This document shows, one piece after another, positions 44,001-54,134 of a DNA stretch of 64,000 nucleotides. The notes under the pieces were generated by a model. That model made no database searches. It saw only the letters and a program-made list of their open reading frames with translations, and had not been told where the DNA came from. A program made the position numbers and the translations under genes. The DNA lies in NCBI GenBank assembly GCA_958510825.1, contig OY294049.1:31152774-31216773 (forward strand), read 5' to 3'. Within the stretch, counting starts at the first letter, position 1, and each line of letters starts with the position of its first letter. The stretch is from Brachypterus glaber (Eukaryota; Arthropoda; Insecta; Coleoptera; Kateretidae).

Positions 44001-45795
44001 CCCTACTACTACGGGAAGATGTATTTTTTAGCTTTTTATCGACCTGGGTGCTGTGACTGAATTTATTTTTTTGAGCCTCTCAGAGACTTTGACCCAAAAC
44101 CAATATGATTTTAAATTAGTCTAACAGTAATAAGAAACCCACTCTGAAAAAATTAGGACCCTACTCCTACGGGAAGATATATTTTTTAGCTTTTTTTCGA
44201 CCTGGGTGCTGTGACTGAATTTATTTTTTTGAGCCTCTCGGAGACTTTGACCCAAAACCAATATGATTTTAAATTAGTCTAATAGTAATGAGAAATCCAC
44301 TCTAAAAAAATTAGGACCCTACTACTACGGGAAGATATATTTTTTAGCTTTTTTTCGACCTGGGTGCTGTGACTGAATTTATTTTTTTGAGCCTCTCAGA
44401 GACTTTGACCCAAAACCAATATGATTTTAAATTAGTCTAATAGTAATGAGAAATCCATTCTAAAAAAATTAGGACCCTACTACTACGGGAAGATATATTT
44501 TTTAGCTTTTTATCGACCTGGGTGCTGTGACTGAATTTATTTTTTTGAGCCTCTCAGAGATTTTGACCCAAAACCAATATGATTTTAAATTAGTCTAACA
44601 TTGATGAGAAACCCACTCTGAAAAAATTAGGACCCTACTACTACGGGAAGATGTATTGTTTAGCTTTTTATCGACCTGGGTGCTGTGACTGAATTTATTT
44701 TTTTGAGCCTCTCAGAGATTTTGACCCAAAACCAATATGATTTTAAATTAGTCTAACATTGATGAGAAACCCACTCTGAAAAAATTAGGACCCTACTACT
44801 ACGGGAAGATGTATTGTTTAGCTTTTTATCGACCTGGGTGCTGTGACTGAATTTATTTTTTTGAGCCTCTCAGAGACTTTGACCCAAAACCAATATGATT
44901 TTAAATTAGTCTAACAGTGATGAGAAACCCACTCTGAAAAAATTAGGACCCTACTACTACGGAAAGATATATTTTTTAGCTTTTTTTCGACCTTGGTGCT
45001 GTGACTGAATTTATTTTTTTGAGCCTCTCAGTGTCTTTGACCCAAAACCAATATGATTGTAAATTAGTCTAACAGTGATGAGAAACCCACTCTGAAAAAA
45101 TTAGGACCCTACTACTACGGGAAGATATATTTTTTAGCTTTTTTTCGACCTGGGTGCTGTGACTGAATTTATTTTTTTGAGCCTCTCAGAGACTTTGACC
45201 CAAAACCAATATGATTTTAAATTAGTCTAATAGTAATGAGAAATCCACTCTAAAAAAATTAGGACCCTACTACTACGAGAAGATATATTTTTTAGCTTTT
45301 TATCGACCTGGGTGCTGTGACTGAATTTATTTTTTTGAGCCTCTCAGAGACTTTGACCCAAAACCAATATGATTTTAAATTAGTCTAACAGTGATGAGAA
45401 ACCCACTCTGAAAAAATTAGGACCCTACTACTACGGGAAGATATATTTTTTACCTTTTTTTCGACCCGGGTGCTGTGACTGAATTTATTTTTTTGAGCCT
45501 CTCAGTGACTTTGACCCAAAACCAATATGATTGTAAATTAGTCTAACAGTGATGAGAAACCCACTCTGAAAAAATTAGGACCCTACTACTACGGGAAGAT
45601 GTATTGTTTAGCTTTTTATCGACCTGGGTGCTGTGACTGAATTTATTTTTTTGAGCCTCTCAGAGACTTTGACCCAAAACCAATATGATTTTAAATTAGT
45701 CTAACAGTAATAAGAAACCCACTCTGAAAAAATTAGGACCCCACTACTACGGGAAGATATATTTTTTAGCTTTTTTTCGACTTGGGTGCTGTGAT
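41038..45795 (-). repeat. 158-bp satellite array, right arm (~30 copies, inverted)
   Basis: The same unit as in the left arm appears reverse-complemented (GGGTGCTGTGACTGAATTTA, GACCCTACTACTACGGGAAG). The innermost units, 41038-41680, are more divergent (ACCGGTGCTGCGAT, GACATGGGTGCTGTGATTGA). They include a two-unit block that is itself duplicated. Confidence 0.95.
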
Positions 45796-46011
45796 CCAAC
45801 CAACATTTGATTTAATTATTTTTGTTCAAATACACCTCATAATAAAAAAAATTATTTACTTACCATTTCTATAAAAATACTAGAAAATATTAAATAATAG
45901 AAATAATAAAAACAATATTAAATGAATTTTTTATTTTTGATAACCAAATTTATAACTAGAACGACACTTAAACCGGGTGCTGGCTAGTTTGGTGCCAACT
46001 TTATATAGATG
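45796..46011 (-). repeat. Unique outer end of the large inverted repeat, right
   Basis: This is the reverse complement of 27720-27936, from the last 158-bp unit out to TTATATAGATG. Confidence 0.85.
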
Positions 46012-46859
46012 TAAGTGATTATAATCATCACACACTGAATAGTGTACGGGAATATACCAGTGCAGTGTTAATTTTCTTGTCCAAGAAGAAATTAGAGGAT
46101 CTCCATTAATATGAAGCAAAAAGTATGTAATTTTGTGAAAAGTGGTTCAAAAATGGCACCATCATGGTTTAAACAGAATTTGTTAGCTGCAAGGGTGCTT
46201 AAAGTTTTTCACAAAGAATATTGTGAAGCTCAGTATAAATTTATTGATCTTTCTATAATAAACAGATAAAAATATTACAATAGAATTGTGGCAAACGATT
46301 TTGTTGGATTAACATGTAAGCAGAATAAGCTCGTGCTCAGGGCAGCAAAAATTGGAGGGGCTGTGCTTGGAATGCACCTATAAGAAGAAATAAGGTTTGT
46401 TACATTTTTTTTTTAATCATCATGCCACAGGAGTCTGTGTATAGGCAGGCAGAACAACTGATCTCTGCTTAGGGCATTAGTAGACTTTAATCCGACACTG
46501 CACAAGATACTTATTTTAAATATTTTACTAAAAGTATTTCAGTGGGGGTTGATTTTTGACATGTCACTAATGTTGACCTTCCCTCTTTAAGTACACCTTT
46601 CATTAGCTTTTGAGCAACCCCTGCCTTATGGTGGTGACATCATTCTTGAACAGCCCCCCTATACAGATTTGAAAGAATTTTAACGTACTTGAGAAAATAA
46701 TAATTTATTTTTTTTAGAATGTTAAAGTTGGGGACAAAATGCAGGAGATAGAAAGAAAAAGCATCTGATGTACTAAATGTCAACTTAAGCAATCACCAAT
46801 TGTGAGAACGTTTTTAATGTTATGCACCCAATAAAACAGAAATGTGCAAGGTTTCCTTA
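46012..46859. other. Intergenic DNA with a transposon-end relic
   Basis: GGTGGTGACATCATTCTTGA followed by ACAGCCCC near 46629-46656 is a single right end of the family seen complete at 2440-2826. A short stretch near 46150-46270 could be a decayed coding fragment, but no family was recognised. Confidence 0.4.
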
Positions 46860-47634
46860 TTAACCCCTTCACAGTGCAGTGAAAATAAAGTTTTCGTGCC
46901 AAAAATGTGCTAATTAATTTTTTTAACATGATATTATCATGTTGTATGTTTTGGGGGTCGCTGAATCTGAATCTATCTATCATCTATCAAAAATAATACA
47001 TTCTTTTAGGCATTTATTTCTTCTATTGTGAATACTAAAAAAGTTATGCACAGAAACAATTTTTTACATTTTGGGGGAGGGGCTAGAAAACAATTATTAT
47101 TACACTTTTTGTGTAATTTTATTTTACCTTTTATATGTTTTTTAATTTTTCTCCTATTGTTAATAATAAAAAAAATACGACCAAAACAAAAATTTAACCC
47201 CCGTTTTACCATGAAGCTGAAGTTTGCAACGTTTTTTTGCAACGAAAATTCAAATAGTATATTAAAGTACTAGTTTCATAAAATACGTCTTTAGCTCACG
47301 AGTACAAGTTTAGAAAACAAGCCGCTTGCGGCGAGTTTTCTAAAGTACTAGTGCGCTAAAAACGTGTTATGGAATAAGTGCTTTAATATACTATTTGAAT
47401 TTTCGATGCAAAAAAACGTTGCAAACTTCAGCTTCATGTTTTACCCCCAACCGATTTAGCTGAAATACGAACTTGTACAATATAATATAAAAATACATCT
47501 GCATACCAAATTTCAAGTCGCTAGCTCAAAGCGTTCTTAAGTGATCGTGGATGCTACTATAGCGGTTTCACACATGAATGCATTCATGGCACAAAGTGTT
47601 TTTGCCTCTATGACAATCACTGTGAAGGGGTTAA
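46860..47634. mobile_element. piggyBac-like MITE with TTAA ends (775 bp)
   Basis: The ends TTAACCCCTTCACAGTG (46860) and CACTGTGAAGGGGTTAA (to 47634) are perfect inverted repeats. They begin and end with TTAA, the target site of piggyBac elements. No transposase is encoded. It contains a complete insertion of the 8-bp-duplication MITE at 47212-47437. Confidence 0.8.
47204..47445. mobile_element. 226-bp palindromic MITE, copy 2, with 8-bp target duplication
   Basis: The element at 47212-47437 has the perfect ends ATGAAGCTGAAGTTTGCAAC and GTTGCAAACTTCAGCTTCAT. It is flanked by GTTTTACC at 47204-47211 and 47438-47445. It is nearly identical to the copy at 2962-3188, whose flanking 8-mer differs, which shows two independent insertions. 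Confidence 0.9.
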
Positions 47635-48104
47635 GGTCTATTAGCCAATGGTATTTGCATGTAGTATTTACCAGGTAAAACACTAAAATGTTAAAATCCA
47701 AAATTTTAAAAAGTTCCGATACATGTAGATCCAAAAATTGTTTATAATAAATAAATACAGACTACTAAATATAAAACCTTTTATTTGGTGTAATATTATA
47801 TAACAAAAATAAGTAAAATGTTTTTTCCAACAAAAAAAATCAACCTAAAATAAAAAATAGAAATTGTTATAAAAAACCTAACATAGATATTCCTATCTGA
47901 AAATATGGACGAACAAAAAAAAAACAAAAAACTATTGACAAATGTTTAGTTTTCTTATTTTTTAGACAACAACCTCAGTTCCTACTGGGTTACTTTCACC
48001 TTAGAATGGGGTCCTCGTCAAACTAAGGCTCTATTAGAATATCCAGAATTATAATTTCTGCAAAATTATAAATAAACGTTCATCACTATCGGTAGGAAAC
48101 ATTT
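47635..48104. other. Intergenic DNA, nothing recognised
   Basis: AT-rich sequence without a recognisable gene, RNA or repeat. Confidence 0.4.
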
Positions 48105-49220
48105 AACACGTTGAACACCAAGGGGGGATCCAGGAATTCTTTTATAGCGATATCTGTGTTCCTAGTGATAGGACCCACACCATATTTATGAAAGTTTGTA
48201 CAATTTTCAGCCAACCAAATAAATACTGTATTTATTTGCATGGCTGAAAAGTGTAACTCGAAGCACATAGTTCAGTGTAGCACCAACGAACAAACCTACT
48301 GACATAAAGTATACAAATTTTGGCCAAGCAGAACTCAAATTGAAGTTTGCGAAAAAAGTTAGTTTTTCGGATCGCGCCCTGCAAAAACATTTTTATAAAA
48401 ACTTTTATGAAAGTATTGAATAATAAGTAGGACTCTATGCAAAAAATTATCGACCAATTTAAGTTAATTATTAACGGTACTATGTAAAAAAACTCAAAAC
48501 GTTGTAATTAACACTTACTAAACTTTTAAACTTGTCGATACTTATTTGCATACATTCCTACCTGTTTATTCAATACTTTTGTAAAAGTTTTTATAACTTT
48601 TTGTTTGATCGGGGGGGGGGGGGGGCGATCCCAAAAACTAACTTTTTTCGCAAACTTCAATTTAAGTTCTGCTGGAACAGAAATTGTCTACTTGGTGTCG
48701 GTATAAACCTACATAAATATGGTGTGGGTTCCATTACTTATAACCGACCCAGACAGCACAGTATAACTATTAGATATCCAGGGGATATACTTTCTGAATA
48801 TGGAGTATATCCAGTGGATAGCCTGGACTGCCATTAGATATCCCATGGACATCCAAATGTCCGCCTATATCCAGGATATCCACTGGACATCTATTTTTTA
48901 ACCTCCCTAAAGTATATCCATGGATATCCATTAGATATTCATCATAGATATCCAGGATATTCATGGATATATCCATGATAGATCTCTAATGGATATCCAA
49001 TTGAATATACTTTAGGAAGGTTAAAAAAAATAGATGTCCAGTGGATATCCTGGATATAGGCGGACATTTGGATGTCCATGGGATATCTAATGGCAGTCCA
49101 GGCTATCCACTGGATATACTCCATATCCAAAAAGTATATCCCCTGGATATCTAATAGTTATACTGTGCTGTCTGGGGAGATATCGATAATCCATAAACCT
49201 AGATCTGCCTTTGTTGAACA
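48105..49220. mobile_element. Imperfect palindromic MITE interrupted by a foldback element
   Basis: Left-arm pieces (GGATCCAGGAATTC, CGATATCT, ACCCACACCATATTTATG, AGTTTGCGAAAAAAGTTAG) recur reverse-complemented on the right (CTAACTTTTTTCGCAAACTT, ATAAATATGGTGTGGGT, AGATATCG, CAGATCTAGG read inverted). The right arm is split by the insertion at 48748-49176. The left end begins TTAACACGTTGAACACC at 48100, so a TTAA-type element is possible. Confidence 0.55.
48748..49176. mobile_element. 429-bp foldback element made of GGATATCC-type words
   Basis: The outer ends CCCAGACAGCACAGTATAAC and its reverse complement (ending CTGTCTGGG) are perfect. The arms of about 165 bp stay nearly fully complementary. 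Between them the sequence is a mosaic of short palindromic words (GGATATCC, CCATGGATATCC). A single-stranded copy would form one long hairpin. No coding capacity is evident. Confidence 0.85.
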
Positions 49221-49423
49221 CATTTTTATAATGATTAAATTTAGTATCAAAAAAGCTAAGAGCACGAATTTGAACTAACTGCACGCATTTGAACTAACTA
49301 CAAACACACAACAACAATCCACGACGTATCACTATTTTTATCACTATTGTATTTTCACGCCATAAATAAAACTTTCACTTTACTCACTTAACCCACTTCG
49401 CACTATGTTTAACACAAAAAAAA

Positions 49424-50470
49424 TTAAAGGAATTGTTGAAAATGGCCACCTCGAACATCAATGCACTTTTGTGCTCGCCTTATCATCGCTCCTCTTACGC
49501 GTGGGAAGATCTCCCGGTGTTGGTTGATATCCAAGGCGGCTTCCTCAACTCGTTGTCGTAATTCGGGTATGCTGTCAACTTGTGTTGAATAGACTACTTG
49601 CTTCATGTGTCCCCAGAGGAAAAAATCACACGGATTTAAGTCTGGGGATCTAGGTGGCCAAGCAATAGGGCCAAATCTCCCGATCCATCGATTGGCATAA
49701 TGCTCATCTAGCCACTCTGTCACATTTGCAGTAGTGTGGGGCGGTGCGCCATCCTGGAGAAACCACATTTCGTCAATGTTTCTAAAATTCTCCAGTGGTA
49801 CGTTATCCAGTAAATCGGGCAAAACGTTCGTTAAAAAATTCAAATAATTTTGTCTATTTAGCCGTTCTGGGAGGACATATGGACCAACTAATGAATTATT
49901 AAATATTCCCGCCCACACGTTGATAGAAAATTTTTCTTGAAAGCTCCTTTCAAGTACTCCGTGCGGGTTTTCATCACACCACAAATGGCTGTTATGATGA
50001 TTAAAAACACCCTCACGTGTAAAAGCAGCTTCATCTGTGAACAATACATTTTGCATGAAATTTTCGTTCTCCCTATTTTTATTTAAGAGCCATTGGCAAT
50101 ACTGTAGCCGTTTTGGCGGGTCCTGTTCATTTAATCCTTGCACAGTTGTAAGATGATAGGGATACAGTCCTTGTGCGCGTAATACCCTCCACACTGACGA
50201 CTGTGACACTGCAGATTGAGCCGATAATCTTCTCGTGCTTGTTTCTGGATTTTCTTCTACAGTTTCCAAGATGAGGGCTTCTGCCTCCGGATCTATCTGT
50301 TTAGGTCGTCCTCTCAATTGAGCTTGTGGCTTAAATGAACCGTAATCCCTCAAATGCTGTACTGTGTTGGTAAAGGTTGGACAACTTGGTAAGTTCCTAT
50401 TGGGGTATTTATCTTGGTATAATCTCCTAGCACGAGCACTATTGCCTCTAGCTTCTCCGTAGCACAACAC
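49424..50470 (-). CDS. IS630/Tc1/mariner-superfamily transposase, DD41D-like
   Basis: This 348-residue frame resembles a cut-and-paste transposase. Residues about 1-110 form a helix-turn-helix region with an AT-hook-like GRPK (54-57) between its halves. The catalytic DDE-type domain shows FTDEAAF (D146), FLQDGAPPHT (D240) and SPDLNPCDFFLWGHMK (D282). Forty-one residues separate D240 and D282. Such spacing is known from the rosa/Visitor-type DD41D lineage, though the D277 alternative would give 36. The C-terminus ends in GGHFQQFL, complete for the family. The frame has no ATG. A 14-bp tandem duplication upstream has put the likely ATG (50512-50514) out of frame. No terminal inverted repeats were found. 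Confidence 0.88.
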   Translation of the reverse strand: MLCYGEARGNSARARRLYQDKYPNRNLPSCPTFTNTVQHLRDYGSFKPQAQLRGRPKQIDPEAEALILETVEENPETSTRRLSAQSAVSQSSVWRVLRAQGLYPYHLTTVQGLNEQDPPKRLQYCQWLLNKNRENENFMQNVLFTDEAAFTREGVFNHHNSHLWCDENPHGVLERSFQEKFSINVWAGIFNNSLVGPYVLPERLNRQNYLNFLTNVLPDLLDNVPLENFRNIDEMWFLQDGAPPHTTANVTEWLDEHYANRWIGRFGPIAWPPRSPDLNPCDFFLWGHMKQVVYSTQVDSIPELRQRVEEAALDINQHREIFPRVRGAMIRRAQKCIDVRGGHFQQFL

Positions 50471-50481
50471 TATGTCACATT

Positions 50482-50509
50482 TTTCGTCGTTCGTATTTCG
50501 TCGTTCGTA
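50482..50509 (-). repeat. 14-bp tandem duplication at the transposase start
   Basis: TACGAACGACGAAA (minus strand) occurs twice in succession. Because 14 is not a multiple of three, it separates the upstream ATG at 50512-50514 from the transposase frame. One unit fewer would put them in phase. Confidence 0.85.
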
Positions 50510-50514
50510 TACAT

Positions 50515-51346
50515 TTTAAAACAAAACGAACACTATTATTTGAAACGGCACAAAGGTAAAATAATTATCACTTAAAAAACTAAACCACTCAGATTCTTGT
50601 TATTCTTCGTCTTCTTCAAATTTATAAATCGCCAAAATTGGCGCCAAATTAACGAATATAATTTCCACGAATCAAAAGCGATCCCAATAATAGGAAGGGA
50701 TGTTCTTGGGTGCGTTCCATTATTGCATAATGTGCATTAAATTTTAATTATTTGCCTTTATGTTATTTGTCTGAAGAAAAATACTTGACATTCCTAAATT
50801 TGGTAGAATGTCGTCCGACTTAAAGCTTTTTACCAGAAATATATTTTCCGTGTCTAGGTCATAAATATTTTTTAAACAAAAAATATTTTACATTTTCTAG
50901 TAGTGATAAAAACAATGTATTAACCACGGCCTATTAAAGCCTCGCAGCGTTGCGCTTCTTTAAAAATAATAGAACTCCGCCTTCTTTAAAAACTGTTATT
51001 AAAATAATCTTATGAAATAATTCGTTTGGTTTATTCTGGCGCATTCGCCAAAAATTTTAAATACTTTTTCCCACTCTAGTTTCATAAAAATAAATAATAA
51101 TTTTGGCTAAACATGTTCTTTAACATTACTACATAGAAACCGAATGTAAAGATTCCTTAATAATTTCATGACAAGAATTCCGAAATTTAAATGGACCAGA
51201 CTTTAATGAGCAAATATTTAGTATCTGCAAAACGGCACTGTGTTGGGCCCATGAGAGCTTTTGGTCAATTTACATGTAAAAGCTGCGGGGTCCTTTAGTA
51301 ACGTAAGAAATGCGGTAATTTGTACTTTTAATGGTGCTTGTAGAAA
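50515..51346. other. Intergenic DNA, nothing recognised
   Basis: AT-rich flank of the transposase. It probably includes the element's promoter side, but the outer boundary of the element was not found. Confidence 0.35.
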
Positions 51347-51481
51347 AAATAGTGTATGATACATGTGCTAAAAGTGATTTTATGTTGTTGGAAAGAACGG
51401 GACACTCCCCCTTTGGCGTCAAATTTCCCTTCTCACAAAATAAATTCTCACTTTTAGCACTTATATCATAAATAACTATTT
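51347..51481. repeat. ~135-bp inverted repeat
   Basis: AAATAGTGTATGATACATGT and GCTAAAAGTGA on the left pair with the right arm TCACTTTTAGCACTTATATC and ATAAATAACTATTT. The loop holds GGACACTCCCCCTTTGGCG. It is MITE-like, and no target duplication was seen. Confidence 0.55.
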
Positions 51482-52141
51482 TATACTTTCACTATAGAAA
51501 TTATTAAACATGTACCTAAAATTTATCAGTAAGTTATATTAATGAAAAGTACTTATATGGTACATGTAATTTAGTTTATATTATTAGTATTTTTAGGGAC
51601 ACACTCGGTTATACTGTTTCAATAATTTTTGTGATTTATTTGTAATGGGGTTTTCCCACCTAATAGAAATAAATAAATATATGGTTTATTTTTTTTCCTA
51701 TTACTTGAAAAATGCAAATTATTAGAATTTGTTCTAAATTTTATAGGTTTTAATGAACTATGTCTTTAAATATCCATGTATTTTAAGAAAATTACCTAAG
51801 AGTCATAGGTATTTGTTTTCTCAATAATGATATACTTAAGTTTTTGCAGAAATACTTCTTCCCGTTAATGGGTCATTTATAGTATTTAATAACAATACGC
51901 ACTTGTTAATAGTTTTTTTTTATATTTTAAAATTTAAGTCCTAAATATGATTTTAAAAAGCTACGTAACAATAAAATAATATTTATGTGATGTAAAAATA
52001 AAGGTATTATAAAACAAAGTAAAAAGCTTTAAAAATATCCAAACATATTAAAAACAAGAAAATTAGTGAATAGTTTATTAATGCTTAAAGTTAACATATC
52101 AAACGATTTAAGAGATTACATAAAAATAACATATTTATAAA
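51482..52141. other. Intergenic DNA, nothing recognised
   Basis: AT-rich sequence without recognisable genes or transposon ends. Confidence 0.4.
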
Positions 52142-52637
52142 CTATACATTAGGGTGCCTAGGACCTACGGAATTGTTTCGATCTCACACCTTAAAATTGT
52201 TCCTTTAGGTCAAAAAACAATCCTCAATTTTTTCAGATTTTTAAAAAAATATTTAGAGGTCGCGCCCCGCGTTTTTTGAGTAGAAAATCAGTTGAAGGTT
52301 TTTTCCTTTTTTAAAATATAATAACATTGATATTGGACATTTTTGTAACAAGAATGTGTTTCTGGATAATAAAAGAATATTCTTTTTTATTCCCCTCCAC
52401 AAAACGGCTTTTTTGTAGGGTAAAAATGCATAAAAACTGAGAATATTCCTTTATTATCCAGAAACACATTTTTGTTCCATAAATCTATACAAAAAAACGC
52501 CGGGCGCGACCTTTAAATATTTTTTTAAAAATCTGAAAAAAATTGAGGGTTGGTTTTTGACCTAAATGAACATTTATAGGGGGTGGGACCCTGAAAAAGT
52601 TCGTATTTTAATTTTGACCGGGCACCCTGCTATACAT
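52142..52637. mobile_element. hAT-like palindromic MITE with 8-bp target duplication
   Basis: The element at 52150-52629 (480 bp) has TAGGGTGCC and GGCACCCTG at its ends. It is flanked by CTATACAT on both sides (52142-52149, 52630-52637). YAGGGTG-type ends with 8-bp duplications are typical of hAT transposons. The arms pair along most of the length, for example GAGGTCGCGCCC with GGGCGCGACC and TGTGTTTCTGGATAATAAA with its complement. No transposase is encoded. Confidence 0.85.
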
Positions 52638-53023
52638 ATAAAAAAAATACACCAGAAAATAAAGGTAGGTACTTTAAACTATTTTTTCAGGTTTTCTTTT
52701 TTTCTTCACTTAAATTTTTGATAATTAGAGTTAATTAACAACTAATTTTTTTTTTTATAAAAGGACTGTCAAATAAGAATGCCCATAGAAATAAAAATTA
52801 TCGTAGCGTGGGTATAAAAAGTGAGGGGCCAAGGGCGATTAACCGTAAACGAGTTGTAAGAATCGAAATAAGTGTTCCAGGTGGTCCAAAAATAGTGGGG
52901 GCACTGCCCCCCTACGCTACGCCACTGAGCCTATTATAATGTTCTTATTTATTTTTTTATCATTTATAATTTTTTTCATTATTGTTTTCTCTATACAAAT
53001 TTATTTCCTTTAGCTTTTCTCAT

Positions 53024-53086
53024 AGGCGTAACGAGGGGAGGGCTTAGGGGGCTCAGCCCCCCCAAAATTTGGACCTGGTTACGCCT
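53024..53086. repeat. Short GC-rich inverted repeat
   Basis: AGGCGTAACGAGG and CCTGGTTACGCCT face each other across a GGGGGCTCAGCCCCC hairpin. This looks like a very small non-autonomous element or a relic of one. A related GGGGGCACTGCCCCC motif lies at about 52898-52915. Confidence 0.6.
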
Positions 53087-53108
53087 CTGGCTTTTTTTAA
53101 AAATATTG

Positions 53109-53285
53109 TACACTTGCGAGCAAAGAACTTGACTACACTTAAAATGTTCTTGTTTAAAACTGATTTCCATTAAAAGTTATCTTATCATCTTATCTATGAA
53201 TGTGATTACCTGTCAAAATACTTTTCCAAAATGCCAAAATTTATACTCAATTAGAAAACAAGAAAATTCTTTGCTCGCAAGTGTA
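53109..53285. mobile_element. Tc1/mariner-like MITE with TA duplication
   Basis: The inverted ends CACTTGCGAGCAAAGAA and TTCTTTGCTCGCAAGTG (53111-53283) are perfect for 17 bp and flanked by TA on both sides. The 173-bp interior is non-coding. Tc1/mariner elements target TA, but the source family is unknown. Confidence 0.8.
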
Positions 53286-53318
53286 CATCAGGTAAGTTTA
53301 ACAAATCCAAATTAATTT

Positions 53319-53504
53319 AATATTTTTTTTCTGTCATTTGGCTTATAAGCTTGTTTATTGCAAACAAAATTTATTATAAGGTTTATTAATAGTAAGTAAT
53401 AGGGTTATTAAGTAGTAATAGGTTTATTAATAGTAAGTAATAGGGAATTAAATAAAATTTGTTTGCAATATCAAACTTATAAGCTGATTTACGGAAAAAA
53501 TATT
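53319..53504. mobile_element. 186-bp inverted-repeat element
   Basis: AATATTTTTTTTCTGTCATT and GGCTTATAAGCTTG..TATTGCAAACAAA pair with CAAATTTG-like sequence, TTTGCAATATCAAACTTATA and AAGC...GGAAAAAATATT on the right. The loop contains a ~48-bp direct repeat (GGTTTATTAATAGTAAGTAA twice). Confidence 0.7.
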
Positions 53505-53524
53505 GAATAAAAATTAGTGCCTTG

Positions 53525-54016
53525 GGGGTCATCCATAAAATACGTCACACTTTTTTAGGTGATTTTAGACTCCTCCCCCTATGTCACACATTGTCACAAA
53601 GTCTTGACCCCCTACCCCTTGGTGACGTCACATTCTAATTTTACTAAAAAAAAACGAATTTTATTGAATTCGTTAAACATATGAACAATTAAAGGCATAT
53701 TTGTAGTAACACGTCTTTAAATTAAATATAACACTGCAAATTCACAATTTGTCAAAAATACTTATTACTAATGTTTTAGCAAAATTTTCAACACAGTGTA
53801 TAGTAAAACTATTAAGCAATTCCGAACGGCAAAATATGAATAGATAAATTGAACTATTCTAAAAAATTCTGTCAGAATCTAAAAAAATTAATTTTGAGTA
53901 GGTCAATAAAATGTTTGGTGTGACGTCATACTCGACGAATCCCTCCTCCATGTAACTCTTCGTCACAAATGCCTGACCCCCCCCCTAAAGGTGTGACGTG
54001 TTTTATGGACGACCCC
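53525..54016. mobile_element. 492-bp MITE (GGGGTC-TCCATAAAA ends)
   Basis: The left end GGGGTCATCCATAAAATACG and the reverse complement of the right end, GGGGTCGTCCATAAAACACG, match; both continue TCACAC. Subterminal TGACGTCA-type and CCCCCTACCCC-type stretches occur at both ends. It resembles the 2440-2826 family in layout but has different ends. Non-coding. Confidence 0.8.
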
Positions 54017-54071
54017 TTGTTCCGCCATGGTATCCTAATTGTAATCAAATAATTGTCAAAATCAATGACAA

Positions 54072-54134
54072 TGAGTAGAGATATGTGTGAGTAGAGATGT
54101 GCGTGAGTAGAGATGTGATGAGTAGAGTTGTGTG
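54072..54134 (+). repeat. ~17-bp tandem repeat
   Basis: About four imperfect copies of GTGAGTAGAGATGTGC-like units. Confidence 0.75.

Larger units (their letters stand above)
27720..46011. mobile_element. ~18.3-kb foldback-like inverted-repeat structure
   Basis: The outer ends are inverted copies of one another. On the left is CATCTATATAAAGTTGG from 27720, and its complement CCAACTTTATATAGATG ends at 46011. The match continues inwards through about 215 bp of unique sequence, then through arrays of a 158-bp repeat in opposite orientations (left 27.94-33.69 kb, right 41.04-45.80 kb). The centre is a 7.3-kb T-rich repeat block. No protein-coding frame was found. Long inverted arms made of tandem subrepeats are the layout of Foldback-type elements. 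Target duplications are unclear (AAG or AAGT on both sides at best). Confidence 0.7.

Noticed and set aside
46150..46270. Short plus-strand frame (WFKQNLLAARVLKVFHKEYC) considered as a gene fragment
   Set aside because: It is only about 40 codons with no recognised family, so it was left as intergenic.
48532..49284. Open frames rich in Asp, Ile, Gly and Tyr near the GGATATCC element
   Set aside because: They are translations of the palindromic words on both strands of a foldback element.
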